Both the position numbers and the translations under genes were made by a program. A DNA stretch of 64,000 bases from Phallus indusiatus (taxonomy: Eukaryota; Basidiomycota; Agaricomycetes; Phallales; Phallaceae), in the NCBI GenBank assembly GCA_027605045.1, contig JAQFWX010000021.1, positions 558,001 to 622,000 of the forward strand, given 5' to 3'. A model generated the notes under the pieces. The model searched no databases, was not told where the DNA came from, and saw only the letters and a list, made by a program, of their open reading frames with translations. Positions 24,679-35,855 of this stretch are shown one piece after another. Within the stretch, counting starts at the first letter, position 1. Every line of letters starts with the position of its first letter.

Positions 24679-27300
24679 ATGCACAATTGTGCTAAGAGGG
24701 TTTTGAAGAATGATTTATATTCTTTCTGTCGAAACTATATCCAAGCCGAGGTATTCCGTTTGACAACCCGTTCTCGTCATACCCTGTGTTCCATAGCTGC
24801 TACGGAATTTCCCAATGCTGTCACACCCGAATATGCAAAAGGAACTTCTATCGAGAGTCTTGACTCTAACTCCAATTCGATTTCAGGGACCATCCGCACA
24901 CAATTGGTTTCATCTTCAAAGTTTCCCGATCTGCACACTAACAGCCCCGCGGCTGAGTATGTTCCTTATGCGCAGAAGCTCGTTGAAGGAATTTTAGCCC
25001 TGGACGAGAACAGAACATGGAATTTGGTACACGGACTAGTTATAAAGGGCTCTTTGTCCTCATATGAATGCCCTGAATTTGCTGAATTCGAGCATGTTGT
25101 TCGTCTCGGCGATTTCTCATTGGCTTTTTCGGCTCTCTTATGGAAAGAACATTACTCATCGTCTCGAGATGCTCAAGAAATAGAATCGCTCGTCCCTGAG
25201 GCCGAAGGTTTCGAGCCATCTAAATCGTCGGAGAATAGTCGTCATATACCTTCATTGGATGTTCCCCCTTGGCTATCTGCCTACATGCTTTGCACCATGG
25301 TTCGCACCAGAGCCGCTGCTGTCAAAAGCTTCGACCTTTGTCTTATGCTACTGGATACCACCCCAAAACCTATCGCTGCTAGTCTCTTATTGCTGTCGAT
25401 GTGCTCTCTTGTCCGATTCAATGTCATGAATCAGATTCCGGCGTTGTTAAACGCGTTTTCCGACATCGTGATTCCCTCGTCGCTCTCTGAGGCCGACGAC
25501 TCCACTGCCGTAGCACCACAAAATTCATTGCAATCTTCTGAAGCTCTTATCGTCTTTCAGTGCAATGTTCTTCTAAATCTCTTGTCGCAGATGCCACAAT
25601 CGGTCACTTTGGGGAGGGTAACGACTCGTTTTCTCCGTCGGATGCAACAAGCCGCTATCTCACTAGAAACTGACACTGCCAAAAAGCTCCTGGATGCGAA
25701 TTTTGCGACGCAAGACATGGCTGCCCTTATAACTGAAATGCTTCAAAATCAAAGTGGCTCTTTAGTAGGAGATAATCATTCCAATTTCCATATTGCCCTT
25801 GCTCGCTTTTATACCAAACGACGTGATTTGACAAGAGCTTTGAAAATTACGGAGGGGACGAGAAATCATCACATTAATAAACATCTCAAAACGTACTTGA
25901 GAGCCTTTCGGAACACTGCGCACGCCCTGAAGTATGTTAAAGAGATTAACGGTGGCGAATCGTTAGTAGGATCGGATAAAGATGTCCTGAATCGTCCAGT
26001 ATATGTGTCATTGCTGCGATCCGCTGCACATTGTCGTAGTATCTCGACCGAGAATTTCCTCGACATGTTTCAGATGATTCGCGAACAATTCGGTGACGAC
26101 AGACGGCTTTATACTGTTGCTCTTATCGGATTAATTCGACGTTATGATTTCGAACAAGCCAAGGCCTTGTGGAACGAGTGGGTTGCTAATGTGGATCGAC
26201 TAGGGGCAATCATCAATCGACTACACCATTATTTATCGGAAAGGGAGAAGACATATGATGATGCAAAAGCAGTTCGGGAAGCATTAGACTGGGATAAACA
26301 AACAGAATCACAGGCGAAGCAGAGTTTGCAAAAACTACGCATAGACTCGGATGCCTTGGTACTCGGAGTACGTGCGGTATCTGGTCCGAAACCCGACTCA
26401 TTGGTCACAGCCTTCTTGCTGATGGAGAAATACGCTCTCAAAGACACTACCTTGATTACATCGCGCGTTGTCAATTGCTTTATGAATCGTGCCGTGTCTT
26501 TTCGACGTCCTGATATTGTATTCAAGCTCTGGGATGGAATGAAGCCGCATTATGGTGTTAGCCCCTCATTAGGATCTTTGGTCATCCTCATGCGAGCAAG
26601 TCGGATTTCTGCATCCATGAATTTGTCCATGCGAAGTTTTGTTCCCAAATGGTTGCGAAGGAAGGATCTGAGGATACCCTCGGATGCAAGTTTGGACGAA
26701 GGACTTAAGCTCATGCTACATCCAACATATATACCTGATATCTCTTGGCACAATTGGGAACCTTGGCGCGTTACGCGGTATATATTCCGGGAAAAAATCA
26801 TGTATCGAAACTGGCCCAAGCTTAAGAAAGTCGCCGTCCCTGCACTGGCAATACGAGGAGACTCGGCTACTAATGCCATCGACGCTCTCCTTGAAGCTGA
26901 ACTACATCTGCGAATGAAAGACATAAAATTAGGACACTTTTATCATTTGTTACCTGATCAACAAACATTCAAGCAATATGTTCTCATGTTGGGAAGAGTC
27001 CAGAGGAGTAGCGAAATTCCAGAAGTGTTGGTGTGGATGAAAGAGCTGGATGTTGTGCCGACCAAGCTTACATTGGGTGTCTTCCTTGCCTTATGGTCGC
27101 AGGTCGGTCTTGACTCGCCCATCAACGAAGGGTGGAAGATCCTTCCGGGGTATGATGCAGGACATGGAGGTGAATACGGCAAGCTTATCGCGTGGCTGGA
27201 GGATTGGGTGGGGAAAGAAAACATTCCGACTGACGGGGAAATTCTGGAGGCATTTCAATACATAGATTTTATAGAAAATAAAGAATCGGTGCTTTATTAA
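24679..27300 (+). CDS. PPR-like helical-repeat protein, probably mitochondrial
   Basis: This single-exon gene of 873 codons stands out in an intron-dense region. The N-terminus is basic and Ser/Arg-rich (RVLKNDLYSFCRNY, FRLTTRSRHTL), consistent with mitochondrial import. The body is a chain of helix pairs like pentatricopeptide or tetratricopeptide repeats: ALARFYTKRRDLTRALKITE, LYTVALIGLIRRYDFEQAKA, VVNCFMNRAVSFRRPDIVFK and QYVLMLGRVQRSSEIPEVL. Intronless PPR genes acting in mitochondrial RNA metabolism are common in fungi. The specific RNA target or ortholog is not recognisable. Confidence 0.75.
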   Translation: MHNCAKRVLKNDLYSFCRNYIQAEVFRLTTRSRHTLCSIAATEFPNAVTPEYAKGTSIESLDSNSNSISGTIRTQLVSSSKFPDLHTNSPAAEYVPYAQKLVEGILALDENRTWNLVHGLVIKGSLSSYECPEFAEFEHVVRLGDFSLAFSALLWKEHYSSSRDAQEIESLVPEAEGFEPSKSSENSRHIPSLDVPPWLSAYMLCTMVRTRAAAVKSFDLCLMLLDTTPKPIAASLLLLSMCSLVRFNVMNQIPALLNAFSDIVIPSSLSEADDSTAVAPQNSLQSSEALIVFQCNVLLNLLSQMPQSVTLGRVTTRFLRRMQQAAISLETDTAKKLLDANFATQDMAALITEMLQNQSGSLVGDNHSNFHIALARFYTKRRDLTRALKITEGTRNHHINKHLKTYLRAFRNTAHALKYVKEINGGESLVGSDKDVLNRPVYVSLLRSAAHCRSISTENFLDMFQMIREQFGDDRRLYTVALIGLIRRYDFEQAKALWNEWVANVDRLGAIINRLHHYLSEREKTYDDAKAVREALDWDKQTESQAKQSLQKLRIDSDALVLGVRAVSGPKPDSLVTAFLLMEKYALKDTTLITSRVVNCFMNRAVSFRRPDIVFKLWDGMKPHYGVSPSLGSLVILMRASRISASMNLSMRSFVPKWLRRKDLRIPSDASLDEGLKLMLHPTYIPDISWHNWEPWRVTRYIFREKIMYRNWPKLKKVAVPALAIRGDSATNAIDALLEAELHLRMKDIKLGHFYHLLPDQQTFKQYVLMLGRVQRSSEIPEVLVWMKELDVVPTKLTLGVFLALWSQVGLDSPINEGWKILPGYDAGHGGEYGKLIAWLEDWVGKENIPTDGEILEAFQYIDFIENKESVLY

Positions 27301-27329
27301 TACTACTACATAGATGACAATGTTATTGA

Positions 27330-28186
27330 TCAAAGTTTCCGGCCTTGAGCAGCAGCCTTGGCTTGGATCTCTGCAGCTTTGGCTTAAAGTAAAGTACAAT
27401 TGTAAAACGGCATTTCAATTACGATAAGAGAGCAAAGAGACTCACCATCTGCTTCAGCTTTCCGTCGGGCCTGAGCTTCTTCTCGTTCTTTGCGGATGCG
27501 AGCCAATCGAGCAAGATCGGCCTTAGCCTGGTCAGTCTTGCCTGCCAAGTGTGCTTTCCAATAGCGTTCTTTTGCCTCTTGCTTTTCTTTCGCCTCCCTA
27601 GAAAAGTCAAAAATTTTCATACACAGTTATAGACGGTGCGTAATGTCGAGCTGCTAACCTCTCTCTTCGTGATAACGGCTCAGGGGAGTTCAGTTCAGAA
27701 AGTTTCTTTGGTCTAGCAGCGACCCTGTTTGGGTTAACCAAGTCTGCATTATCGTTGTCATCATCTTCATCATTTTCTCCTTGAATTGTTACTTTCTTCT
27801 TTCCCTGTGTAGCCTTCTTGGCGGCCTTCCTTTCTGCTCTGGTAAGTTCCGGCTGTCCGGAGGTGGATGGACCTGCGGCCTCTTTGCCGCTCTCTTCCTC
27901 GCTGTCTTCGTCTTCGTCTTCTTCTTCCTCGCTCTCTTCTTCATCTGAGTCATCCTCATTCTTGTTTTTGTCTCTTGCCGCCCTGTCTTTTGAGATAAGC
28001 CAGATGATTCAATCCGTAAACAAACTTAACTGCCATTTGTCTACAGCAAACGCCGTCCCGTTTTCATCCAACTCTAAATGACGACTGGAAATAATCAGTC
28101 AAAACACTTATTTTTAATAAAAATACATACCTAAAGTTACGCCCTCCTCCACGTTTGGTCTTGAATTTTCCTGAACCACGAGTCAT
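27330..28186 (-). CDS. PP28/PDAP1-family acid-stable phosphoprotein
   Basis: Minus-strand exons 28186-28131, 28084-28026, 27986-27659, 27597-27446 and 27382-27330 give 215 residues. The N-terminus [18 protein letters not shown] is typical of the 28-kDa heat- and acid-stable phosphoprotein family. A very acidic tract ([16 protein letters not shown]) follows. The conserved PP28 block is at the C-terminus: [20 protein letters not shown], then [20 protein letters not shown], then a lysine/alanine-rich coiled tail. The animal protein is a casein-kinase substrate linked to PDGF; the fungal role is unknown. Its stop codon lies 29 bp from the stop of the convergent PPR-like gene. Confidence 0.88.
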
Positions 28187-28365
28187 TATTGGAAGAAAGA
28201 TACGCTGTCACTGAAAGTCACTGTCAGGAGTATGACTATATGACTCCGCGGCTTGGACGATGCTTTTTTATTTAACGGCTCAGCAACTTCTGATGCCAGG
28301 TACGTAATTACGGTTACTTGATTTGCAAATGGAATCATAGTCTATATATCAATGCTAATAAGCAA

Positions 28366-30030
28366 TTACATAGTGATGTATAAGTCCTTTTGCGCTGAAA
28401 TAAGCGCGATGGCTCCGGTGATAGGTATACTCATTAATGGGGAAGCAAAATCTGAATGCTAATCAGCGAAAGTATGGAAAAGACAAAACAAGGCTTACAA
28501 GAAACGAATAGCATATATGCTACCGAATTGGCTGTGTCTTCTGAGACTCCGGCAAGTTCAGCAAACTGTGTTAACGATTTCAACAAAATCTCAGACAAGG
28601 GATTCGTAATAACTTACTGCAGCAACATTTGTCGTCGGAGGTCCTACCGCAGCCATCATCAAAACATAATCTAACATGGGGTCCTTCCTAAATAGATCTG
28701 GGTTCCAACGACGAAGTGCCGTGATGGTACAAATAAATATGATGGGTATGATCATAAGACGGAACAATAAGAGATAAACCAAGGCCGCCTTAGAAACACC
28801 ATTTGTAGGTGGTCTGCATGATTCATGATCAGTTCGCGTGTCCAAAGCTAGAGGAGATATAGTTGTGTACATACTTCTGATGAGCTCTGGACAACTGAGC
28901 TCCTAGGATAAACACCTGGACTGGTGCATATAGATCCCCGACTTTGGACAAGCTTTGTGTAATGGTATTTGTGAACACCTGACCTTTCCCGAAGAATAAG
29001 CTATGGAAAAAGGGGATTATGCCCAGAACAAAGGCAGCAGAAGAACCCAATAAAGGAGGATTGAGCTTGTCTAGGAGCTTTCTTTTCCATGTACTTATGG
29101 TCAAGTTGCCGTAGGACTTGGTACTCTCTGTCAGAAGACTCGTTTCTTCGCCTTCGAAATCCGTTTCCTCATATAGTTGACTTCGGGTTTGCTGATAGTC
29201 CACCGCTGTTACTTGGGAAGTGGAGTCTCCCATTAAAGAGGGTGCAACACTAAACCTGAAGATCAAACAAAATGAAAAACCAGGGCAGCCTGCAACAAAT
29301 ATCCAAGGCGCACTTTATCAGACTCTGAACGAGAGCATTGATAAGATAATAGGCCCGAGCTCTTCTGATTGCTTCGTCCACTTCCTTCTCGTTTTCAAAA
29401 AGATCCTTAAAGGCTCCCGACCACTTCAAACTATCAAGGAGTAGCAAAGGAAGAGTGATAGAAACCTGTCGGCAATTCAATCACTTTTTCCTGCTGGAGA
29501 GATCTTAAAAGGATGTACATTAAACATGCAAGACGGTATGATCCACTTTGGAAAGGCATGCTCGTCCTTAAAATATTTATAACCGATGACAGCGTAGATG
29601 TACGAGACTGAGATGCTCAGCAATGAAACCAGGATAATTGGCCAATCTTCAATACATATTACAGATGGTTAGACAAAAGATAAACGAAAGGAAGCACAGA
29701 GCACTTACATTGCAAAAGGGTTGGAAGATCTGCCTGGGGCCCGATTTCTGCGAAATACAACGCCGGCAAGAACAAAACTGTTGTCACTCGCGAGAGGTTC
29801 TAGGTTTGGTTTTACAACGTTTGCAATATCAAGGAGTACCGTTTGCGAACCTTGAGACCTTCCGCAGATAATATCGCTCGAGCATGAGATATGTAGCCAT
29901 ACAATATGATTAGGAGAACTGACACCGAGGACTGAAATCATCATCTATCAAAAAATCGAAGAGTGCAAAAGACGTCACTGCTAACCTGCGTTGCAGTCCA
30001 TGCAGTTCTGCCAATATTTCCCCAATCCAT
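28366..30030 (-). CDS. PIN-like / auxin efflux carrier family membrane transporter
   Basis: Minus-strand exons 30030-29986, 29931-29851, 29799-29709, 29646-29519, 29465-29314, 29255-28875, 28813-28618, 28565-28499 and 28451-28366 give 408 residues. The family exports small organic solutes; the S. cerevisiae relatives are ECM3-like ER proteins. Helices cluster at both ends: SSVSVLLIILYGYISHA, VTTVLFLPALYFAEIG, PIILVSLLSISVSYIYA, VSITLPLLLLDSL, and later AALVYLLLFRLMIIPIIFI and YVLMMAAVGPPTTNVAA. A central hydrophilic loop of about 70 residues is rich in Ser/Thr. The NPP-like crossover is represented by LDKLNPPLLGSS. The last exon (YFASPLMSIPITGAIALI) completes the final helix. Substrate is unknown. 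Confidence 0.88.
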
Positions 30031-30493
30031 CGATGCCAGTGGTAACTCTTCACTCCACTAATCTGTACGGAAATATGGCGTGGCGGATGACGCTGGAAGT
30101 GTCGGGCATTTCAATTGAAATACGCCATCCAATTATTAAATGAATCGATATCGGGAAGCTGTGTATCAATAACTCGAGAGAGAGACCAAAATTGCGCCAT
30201 TTGCTATACTACATTCAAACATTCGGCTTTTGCCAGGGGGGCACTTTCGGCTTTTCCCTTGCCCTATTGCCCTACTCGGTAATGTCAATATATCATGATC
30301 TTATCAGGTCCAACACGATTGTGGAATATCTATATCATGTACCATTTACTCCAACATTCATTCGTGGACTACAATCCGATATATAATCACCGTCGAGCAG
30401 CGAACTCCATTGTTATAGGCTCTGCATCACGGGGCCACGCGGTATAAAACATACCAAATCCTGGCTGAAGTATGACTTAAGCGACCTCAGAAG
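30031..30493. other. Divergent promoter region
   Basis: This 463-bp region lies between the carrier (minus) and the oxygenase (plus). No gene is seen. A T/G-rich stretch (cggcttttgccaggggggc) sits near 30230. Confidence 0.5.
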
Positions 30494-32002
30494 ATGTCTA
30501 AAGCTCTTGTTTCTGAGAAAGAGAGTATAGGGATAGTCAATTTTGAGCCGTTTTCAAAGGGAAGCGAGGCAGATAAACAGCAGGTAGGGGCAGCCATTAT
30601 CGAGTCTTTCCAACGATGCGGGTTTGTCTATTTAATCAACCATCCGCTTTCCAACGAGAAAATTGCGGAAATGTTTGACTGGGTGCCCGATTTTTTATTT
30701 TTTGTGAAGACTGATATCTGACTTTGTAATATAGTCTAAAAAGTTTTTTGAACTGCCCTTCGAGAAGAAGATGCTAGCACCCCACCCTGAGTCTGGAACC
30801 CATCATAGAGGTTTTATTTCTCGAAATCTAATCGGTATTGTGATTCTTGACGCAGTCACAAAGGATATTCTCCGCCAGGGATGGAAAAGGTTGTCCAACA
30901 TATCTATGATAAACAGGAAGCGTCCAAAGAACGAGTGGCCATACCAGATGTAAAGGAAAGTTTCGAGTGTGGCCGAGGCGAAGAAAATGGCGATATGGCC
31001 AATATTTGGCTCCCAGACGGTATCCTTCCTGGTTTCAAGGAAGCTTGTCTTGATTTTTTTTGGGTAAGCTGTTACTTAATTTCATTCAAAGACTGTAATT
31101 GCTGAATTGCTCCTTTATCAATAGACATGTTACAAAGCGGAACTCGACATTTTACGCGCCCTCGCTGTGGGTTTCAATCTTCCGGAGGAATACTTTGTCT
31201 CGAAGCATCAAGCACCCGATTGTCAGCTACGACTCCTTCATTATCCTAGGTAAGATCTTCTGGCACCACACCAAGACGCTTTGGTTCAAACTAACTCCTG
31301 TGAAAGCATCCCAGAAGAGACCTTAAAGAATGAAACTAGTACACGCATTGGAGCTCACTCGGATTTCGGAAGCATCACGCTTTTGATGCAGGACGAAGTT
31401 GGCGGCTTAGAAATTGAAGATCCCAATAACACTGGATCGTTTATAGTATGTAAACCTGTACAACCATTATTGCAGCAACCTGTGCTAATGTAAGGAAACA
31501 GCCGGCCCCTTACGTGCAAGGTTCCCTAATTGTCAATGCTGGAGATTTTTTGGCTCGATGTACGACGTACAATATTTGAGAGTGTTTGCATTATTCACGT
31601 ACTGGTTTGTTATTTAAGGGTCCAACGATTTCATTCGCAGTACGGTTCATCGAGTACGTGCTCCGACAGGTAAATCTGCAAATGGAGTCATTCCAGACCG
31701 CTATTCAATCCCATTCGTGAGTTTGATTCCTACTCAAATCCGCCTATGAAGTAACCTATCATCTCTGTGGCAGTTTTGCAGCGCAGTAAGAGTGTCGTAT
31801 CATTTACAGTTAAATTTGCATACTGAAGTAATGTAGGACTTTGGTACAGTCGTTGACTGTATACCCGGGACTTGGTCAGAAGAGAATCCGAAGAAATACG
31901 AACCGATCTCCGTTTGTGCTTTCAGTTCCCATCCTCATACTTGTAACTAATTAATACCAGGCGAGAGATTATATCATGAAACGATTGGAAATGAATTACT
32001 AG
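30494..32002 (+). CDS. 2-oxoglutarate/Fe(II)-dependent oxygenase, isopenicillin-N-synthase-like
   Basis: Exons 30494-30682, 30735-30810, 30864-31063, 31125-31249, 31307-31445, 31502-31559, 31619-31716, 31774-31785 (12 nt), 31837-31911 and 31961-32002 give 337 residues. The N-terminal DIOX_N segment includes IVNFEPFSKGS, RCGFVYLINHPLS and SKKFFELPFEKK. The catalytic core has the HxD pair in IGAHSDFGSITLL, then GGLEIEDP, the distal histidine in RSTVHRVRAPTG, and the substrate-side RYSIPFF. The family hydroxylates or cyclises small molecules. Nothing next to it suggests a biosynthetic cluster, so the substrate is unknown. Confidence 0.9.
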
Positions 32003-32117
32003 AAAACACTTTAGCTATGATTGTGTGCTTCAAACCTATGCTGTGAATGAATATTTTTAGTTTGAACGCGAGGATAAACAAAAGCTAAATTAGTCTGCGA
32101 GACGCCCAAGTCCCAAC

Positions 32118-33292
32118 ATGTCGTCCGATGTTGTTTCCCAGCTCCCAAAAAGTTCTTCCGTCGCAGATCCTACCTTCCAAACTAGAGAGGCTAGATTAAA
32201 TTTTCCACCAGTTTATGCACTCGTAGGAATTTACCGCTTGGCCACCGATCCTAATCTGTACAAACCTATTTGGGACAAAGTCCAGCATGGTACACGACGT
32301 GGCTTGATTGTGGGTTTCGGATGGGTACGTCTATGTCATATAGTGTACTCTGAACTTGATCACAGAAACTTGAGATTAGGTCTTCCTGACGTACAGGATC
32401 CAGCGAGTTTATGTCCGGTATTTCCTAGTCAAGTACGGTCCCAACGCAATTCTTGTGCTCCAAGTCTAAGCAACATTCCTCTTTTTCAGCTCACCTAGGT
32501 TCACCGGTCTTTCCCATGATAAAATATTCGGATATGACATTCCGCTGGATATTGTAACTTGTGAGCATTATGTGGTCAGATGAATGTGCGGCGCGGCATA
32601 ACGAGAATTTCAGACGCAACAATTATGTTTATCTCGTCTCAATTCAATCTGATACTCAAGTTTTTCTTGTCGAAAAACCTTAGGATCGCTCGTGATCGTG
32701 CTTGGGAGCAGACTGTTAAATCTCGAGGCAAAGCTGTAGACTTTTGGGGACCTTACGTTGAAGAATGGCAGTCACCGCCTCGAATCACGCCAAGCGACAA
32801 AAAATGGCAACAATGGATCGGGAGTGGGGTCTTTAGGATTTTTATTCGTAAAGGTCAGAGGAATAACTGAAATTACAACAACATTTATGAACCGTCATCG
32901 CTTCAGTCTTATTGGCTCCTCTCGACTTATATCCATTCATTGGCATCGCAATATCCTCTTTATTGAAAGCATTCGGCACTGCTCGATATTTACATGAGCC
33001 TTATTTCAAAGCCAAAAAAATGGACGACCGTCATATTGCCTTATTCATGGAGGAACGCAAATGGGATTACCGAGGTTCGTACCGGTTAACGTCGATTCTT
33101 TTGACCGCGCAAAGCTCAATGTTTCTTCATCATTTAGCGTTTGGATTCGTAACAACATTTCTTGAATCTCTGCCAATAATTGGAATAGGATTTACCGTCA
33201 GCAACCGAATCGGTGCCGCAATGTGGGCTCATGACCTCGAAAAGCGACAGCATCTCTATGCTTCCGGTGCCCTCCTCCCACATCCGTCGTAA
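32118..33292 (+). CDS. Multi-pass membrane protein, EI24/RRT8-like
   Basis: Exons 32118-32324, 32380-32432, 32490-32560, 32614-32853, 32907-33074 and 33138-33292 give 297 residues. The protein has hydrophobic stretches at YATIMFISSQFNLILKFFL, LLAPLDLYPFIGIAISSLL and FGFVTTFLESLPIIGIGFTV. Charged conserved segments lie between them (RIARDRAWEQTVKSRGK, DFWGPYVEEWQSPP, ARYLHEPYFKAKKM, EERKWDYR, AAMWAHDLEKRQH). This pattern matches a widespread fungal family that I associate with yeast RRT8/LDS outer-spore-wall proteins and the EI24 fold; that link is from memory. The 5' end is only 115 bp from the oxygenase stop. Confidence 0.65.
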
Positions 33293-33758
33293 TTATACTC
33301 AAATGTGGTAAGGCTTGATTGGTCAACATTCCTAACAGGAATAGATTGTCTATGTAACGACGCATAGACGTAAAGCCATTCTCTTTTTTTTTCAATTTTC
33401 GAACGTTTTCCTGATACGCAAACTGTACTCATACGCTGAGCAGTGTCTTGTTCAATTACCAGTTCAAATAGGTACAAGTTTCCTGTAGAGCCGAGTTGTT
33501 TGAATATCATATAAATAATTTATTTCTATACGCATGAGAAGCCGCATCGCATTCACCACTGATCCACAATTGGCAATTTGTCCTATCTTTCACGAACACC
33601 AAGTATGTAGTTTGCTGCAAGTGGAGAAAGGTATACTGTCCCCGGTGTTTGATTACTGAACGGTCTAGCCAAACTATGTCCGCGGGGCTTACCAGCAAGT
33701 GCTAGGAAGTACTAGACTTTGACTCGACTAAGGCTTCGACTAAGGTTTGAATTGCGCG

Positions 33759-33808
33759 TTACGTAACACGCGCCGCTCCTCCTCTCGACCGCGTCATTAG
33801 ATGACGTC
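33759..33808 (+). promoter_or_regulatory. Candidate bZIP (ATF/CREB) sites in the Ish1-like promoter
   Basis: The sequence ttacgtaa (33759-33766) sits inside the palindrome gttacgtaac. A second palindrome, cgtcat-tag-atgacg (33792-33806), contains two CRE half-sites, with tgacgtc at 33802-33808. They lie 66-116 bp before the start codon at 33875. Both are textbook ATF/CREB-like motifs. Function is inferred. Confidence 0.45.
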
Positions 33809-33874
33809 GATGGAAGGATGGTAAAAGGATAAAGAGGATGTAGCAAACGGTTTGACTTCCTTCGTTGTTTAACA

Positions 33875-35855
33875 ATGCGTCTGCACATTATACTCTATGC
33901 AGCTCTTCTATTACCTGCCTCCGCTTCTTGGTTTTCTACTGAAAAACCAGGTTTGCTTCTAGATTTTTAATGACTCTTCCTAGTTCTAAATACGTCCCTT
34001 TTCAGAATATCAGTCTTGGGATGCCAAGCAGCTCAAACACTGGCTGAAGTCTCATAATATCAACCCGCCTTCCAGCTTCTCCGAGACCCAGCTGAAAGAT
34101 CTTGTCAAGGCCAACTGGTACAGCTCTGCGACTAGTTGGACAAAGGATCAATATCATGCCGCTCAGCATGCTTTCAAGGATATAAAGGATGAAAATTTCC
34201 AATGTAAAGATAGTCATTTTGTGCTTCCATTGCTAAACTCACCCTTTTCCCTTGTTTCGTTTTAGCTTGGGATGAGTCGCGACTTCGAAAATTCCTTTTG
34301 GATCAGGGGATCATCGCTCCAAAAGGTCCTAAAGAGTCGCTAGTGCAATCAGCAAAGAGCGTGTGAGTTGATTCACTCGTTCACTCAATGGGAGACGCAG
34401 TTACTAATGATTTCCTAGCTACTCTTCATACACCTCCGTGGCCTCCGACTACAGCTCCCGTGTTTCAGCTGCGGCTTCTACAGCTGTTCATGGCGATGAG
34501 GTATGTTCTTTTGCTTTGAATCCAGGTAGGCTTTTTCTAATATGTATTTTAGTATTGGCAAGCCCGTAAATCGGCCAATTCCGCCGCTTCTACCGCCTCA
34601 TCTATGGCTGTCGAAGCTTCCCAAGATGTTATGAGGAAGATAGATGAAACTAAAGATTATATCTATTCTACATGGGACGATAGCAGAATGAGGTTAGTAA
34701 CAACAATTGTATAAAACCGGTTCATTATTGAATTTTTTACAGAAAGTATCTGGAAGAAAAGGCATAATCGATTCCAAACAGAAAGTCACACGTAATCAAT
34801 TGCTGACTTATATGTACGATGCCTATGCTGCTGTTGCTGATCCTATTTGGGAAGCGTGGAGCAGTAGCTATATGGTTCGTAAACATTTATTCAAAGGTTT
34901 TATCTCTACTAAATGTTCTTGCGTCTCGCAGCATGACTGGCTAGTACATCATGGTATCCTTAAGTCTGAGATGCAAAAGTCTAGGGACGAATTGCGTAAA
35001 CTCATGCAAAGATACTATTACGGTGCACATGACAAAATTTGGGATACATGGTCGGAATCCGACTTGAAGAATTGGCTTGTCCAGCATAACATCATCAAGG
35101 CTGAGTCGAAGGCTCCCGTCGACAAATTGCGTAAGCTTGTGCATGACAACTACATGTCAGCAATGGATACGACGTATGGTGCATGGAGAACCAGTGACAT
35201 GCGTGCTTGGTTGATTGAGCATGGTTATTTGAAAAGTGACGCTCAGATCAAAAAAGAAGAACTGATGAATCTTTTCCATGAAAAGTGAATCTGCCGTAAT
35301 TTTATCCGCTATGTGATTTTTACTCACCTAACACTAGGTATGACGATATGTCTGCTCGTACTGCAGCTTATTTGAGCTGGCCCGACGCTCGTCTTCGTGC
35401 TTTCCTTCGTAATCACGGAATATCCGACACTTCCATGCCAACTACTCGCGAGGAGTTACTCCGTAAGCATGTTGATGTTGACTTGTAGTCTTCGTTTCAT
35501 ATCCATTTCTTTCACAGGCGAAGTTCGATTACGTTATACCAAGAGTGTTTCTCGTGGTGAAAACCTATATAATCGGATTGTTGATACTGTTCATAACGGT
35601 TGGGAAAAAGCCGAGGAAAAGCTGGGTGACATTTTGTCAGTAATTGGAGGCGCTTCCGAGGAGGCCAAGATTCAAACGCACAAAGCCCATTTGGAAGCTG
35701 CTAAAAGTGCTGAAGCTGCGGCTCGAAGTGCCGCTAGTATTGCTCAAAGTTTGTCTGCTGAGGCGGCGAAAGAATCCCAGAAGGTATGATTGGGTCTATC
35801 CGATTTGCCTACCATCACATGCTGATATATTTGACAGGCGAAGTCGGAACTGTGA
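33875..35855 (+). CDS. Ish1/Msc1-family stress-response membrane protein, seven Ish1 repeats
   Basis: Exons 33875-33950, 34006-34203, 34266-34362, 34419-34500, 34553-34692, 34743-34874, 34932-35284, 35338-35462, 35518-35783 and 35838-35855 join, except for one slip. A signal peptide is present (LHIILYAALLLPASASWF). Seven repeats of the type W-x4-L-x2-WL-x2-HG are visible: WDAKQLKHWLKSHNI, WDESRLRKFLLDQGI, WDDSRMR-KYLEEKGI, WSSSYMHDWLVHHGI, WSESDLKNWLVQHNI, WRTSDMRAWLIEHGY and WPDARLRAFLRNHGI. An Ala/Glu-rich tail follows. S. pombe Ish1 is a stress-induced nuclear-envelope protein. The third repeat can be read only if one A is added to the aaaa run at 34757-34760. Confidence 0.88.

Noticed and set aside
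34707..35288. Long ORF read as an independent protein
   Set aside because: It starts inside an intron of the Ish1-like gene; its residues are Ish1 repeats 3-6 of that gene.
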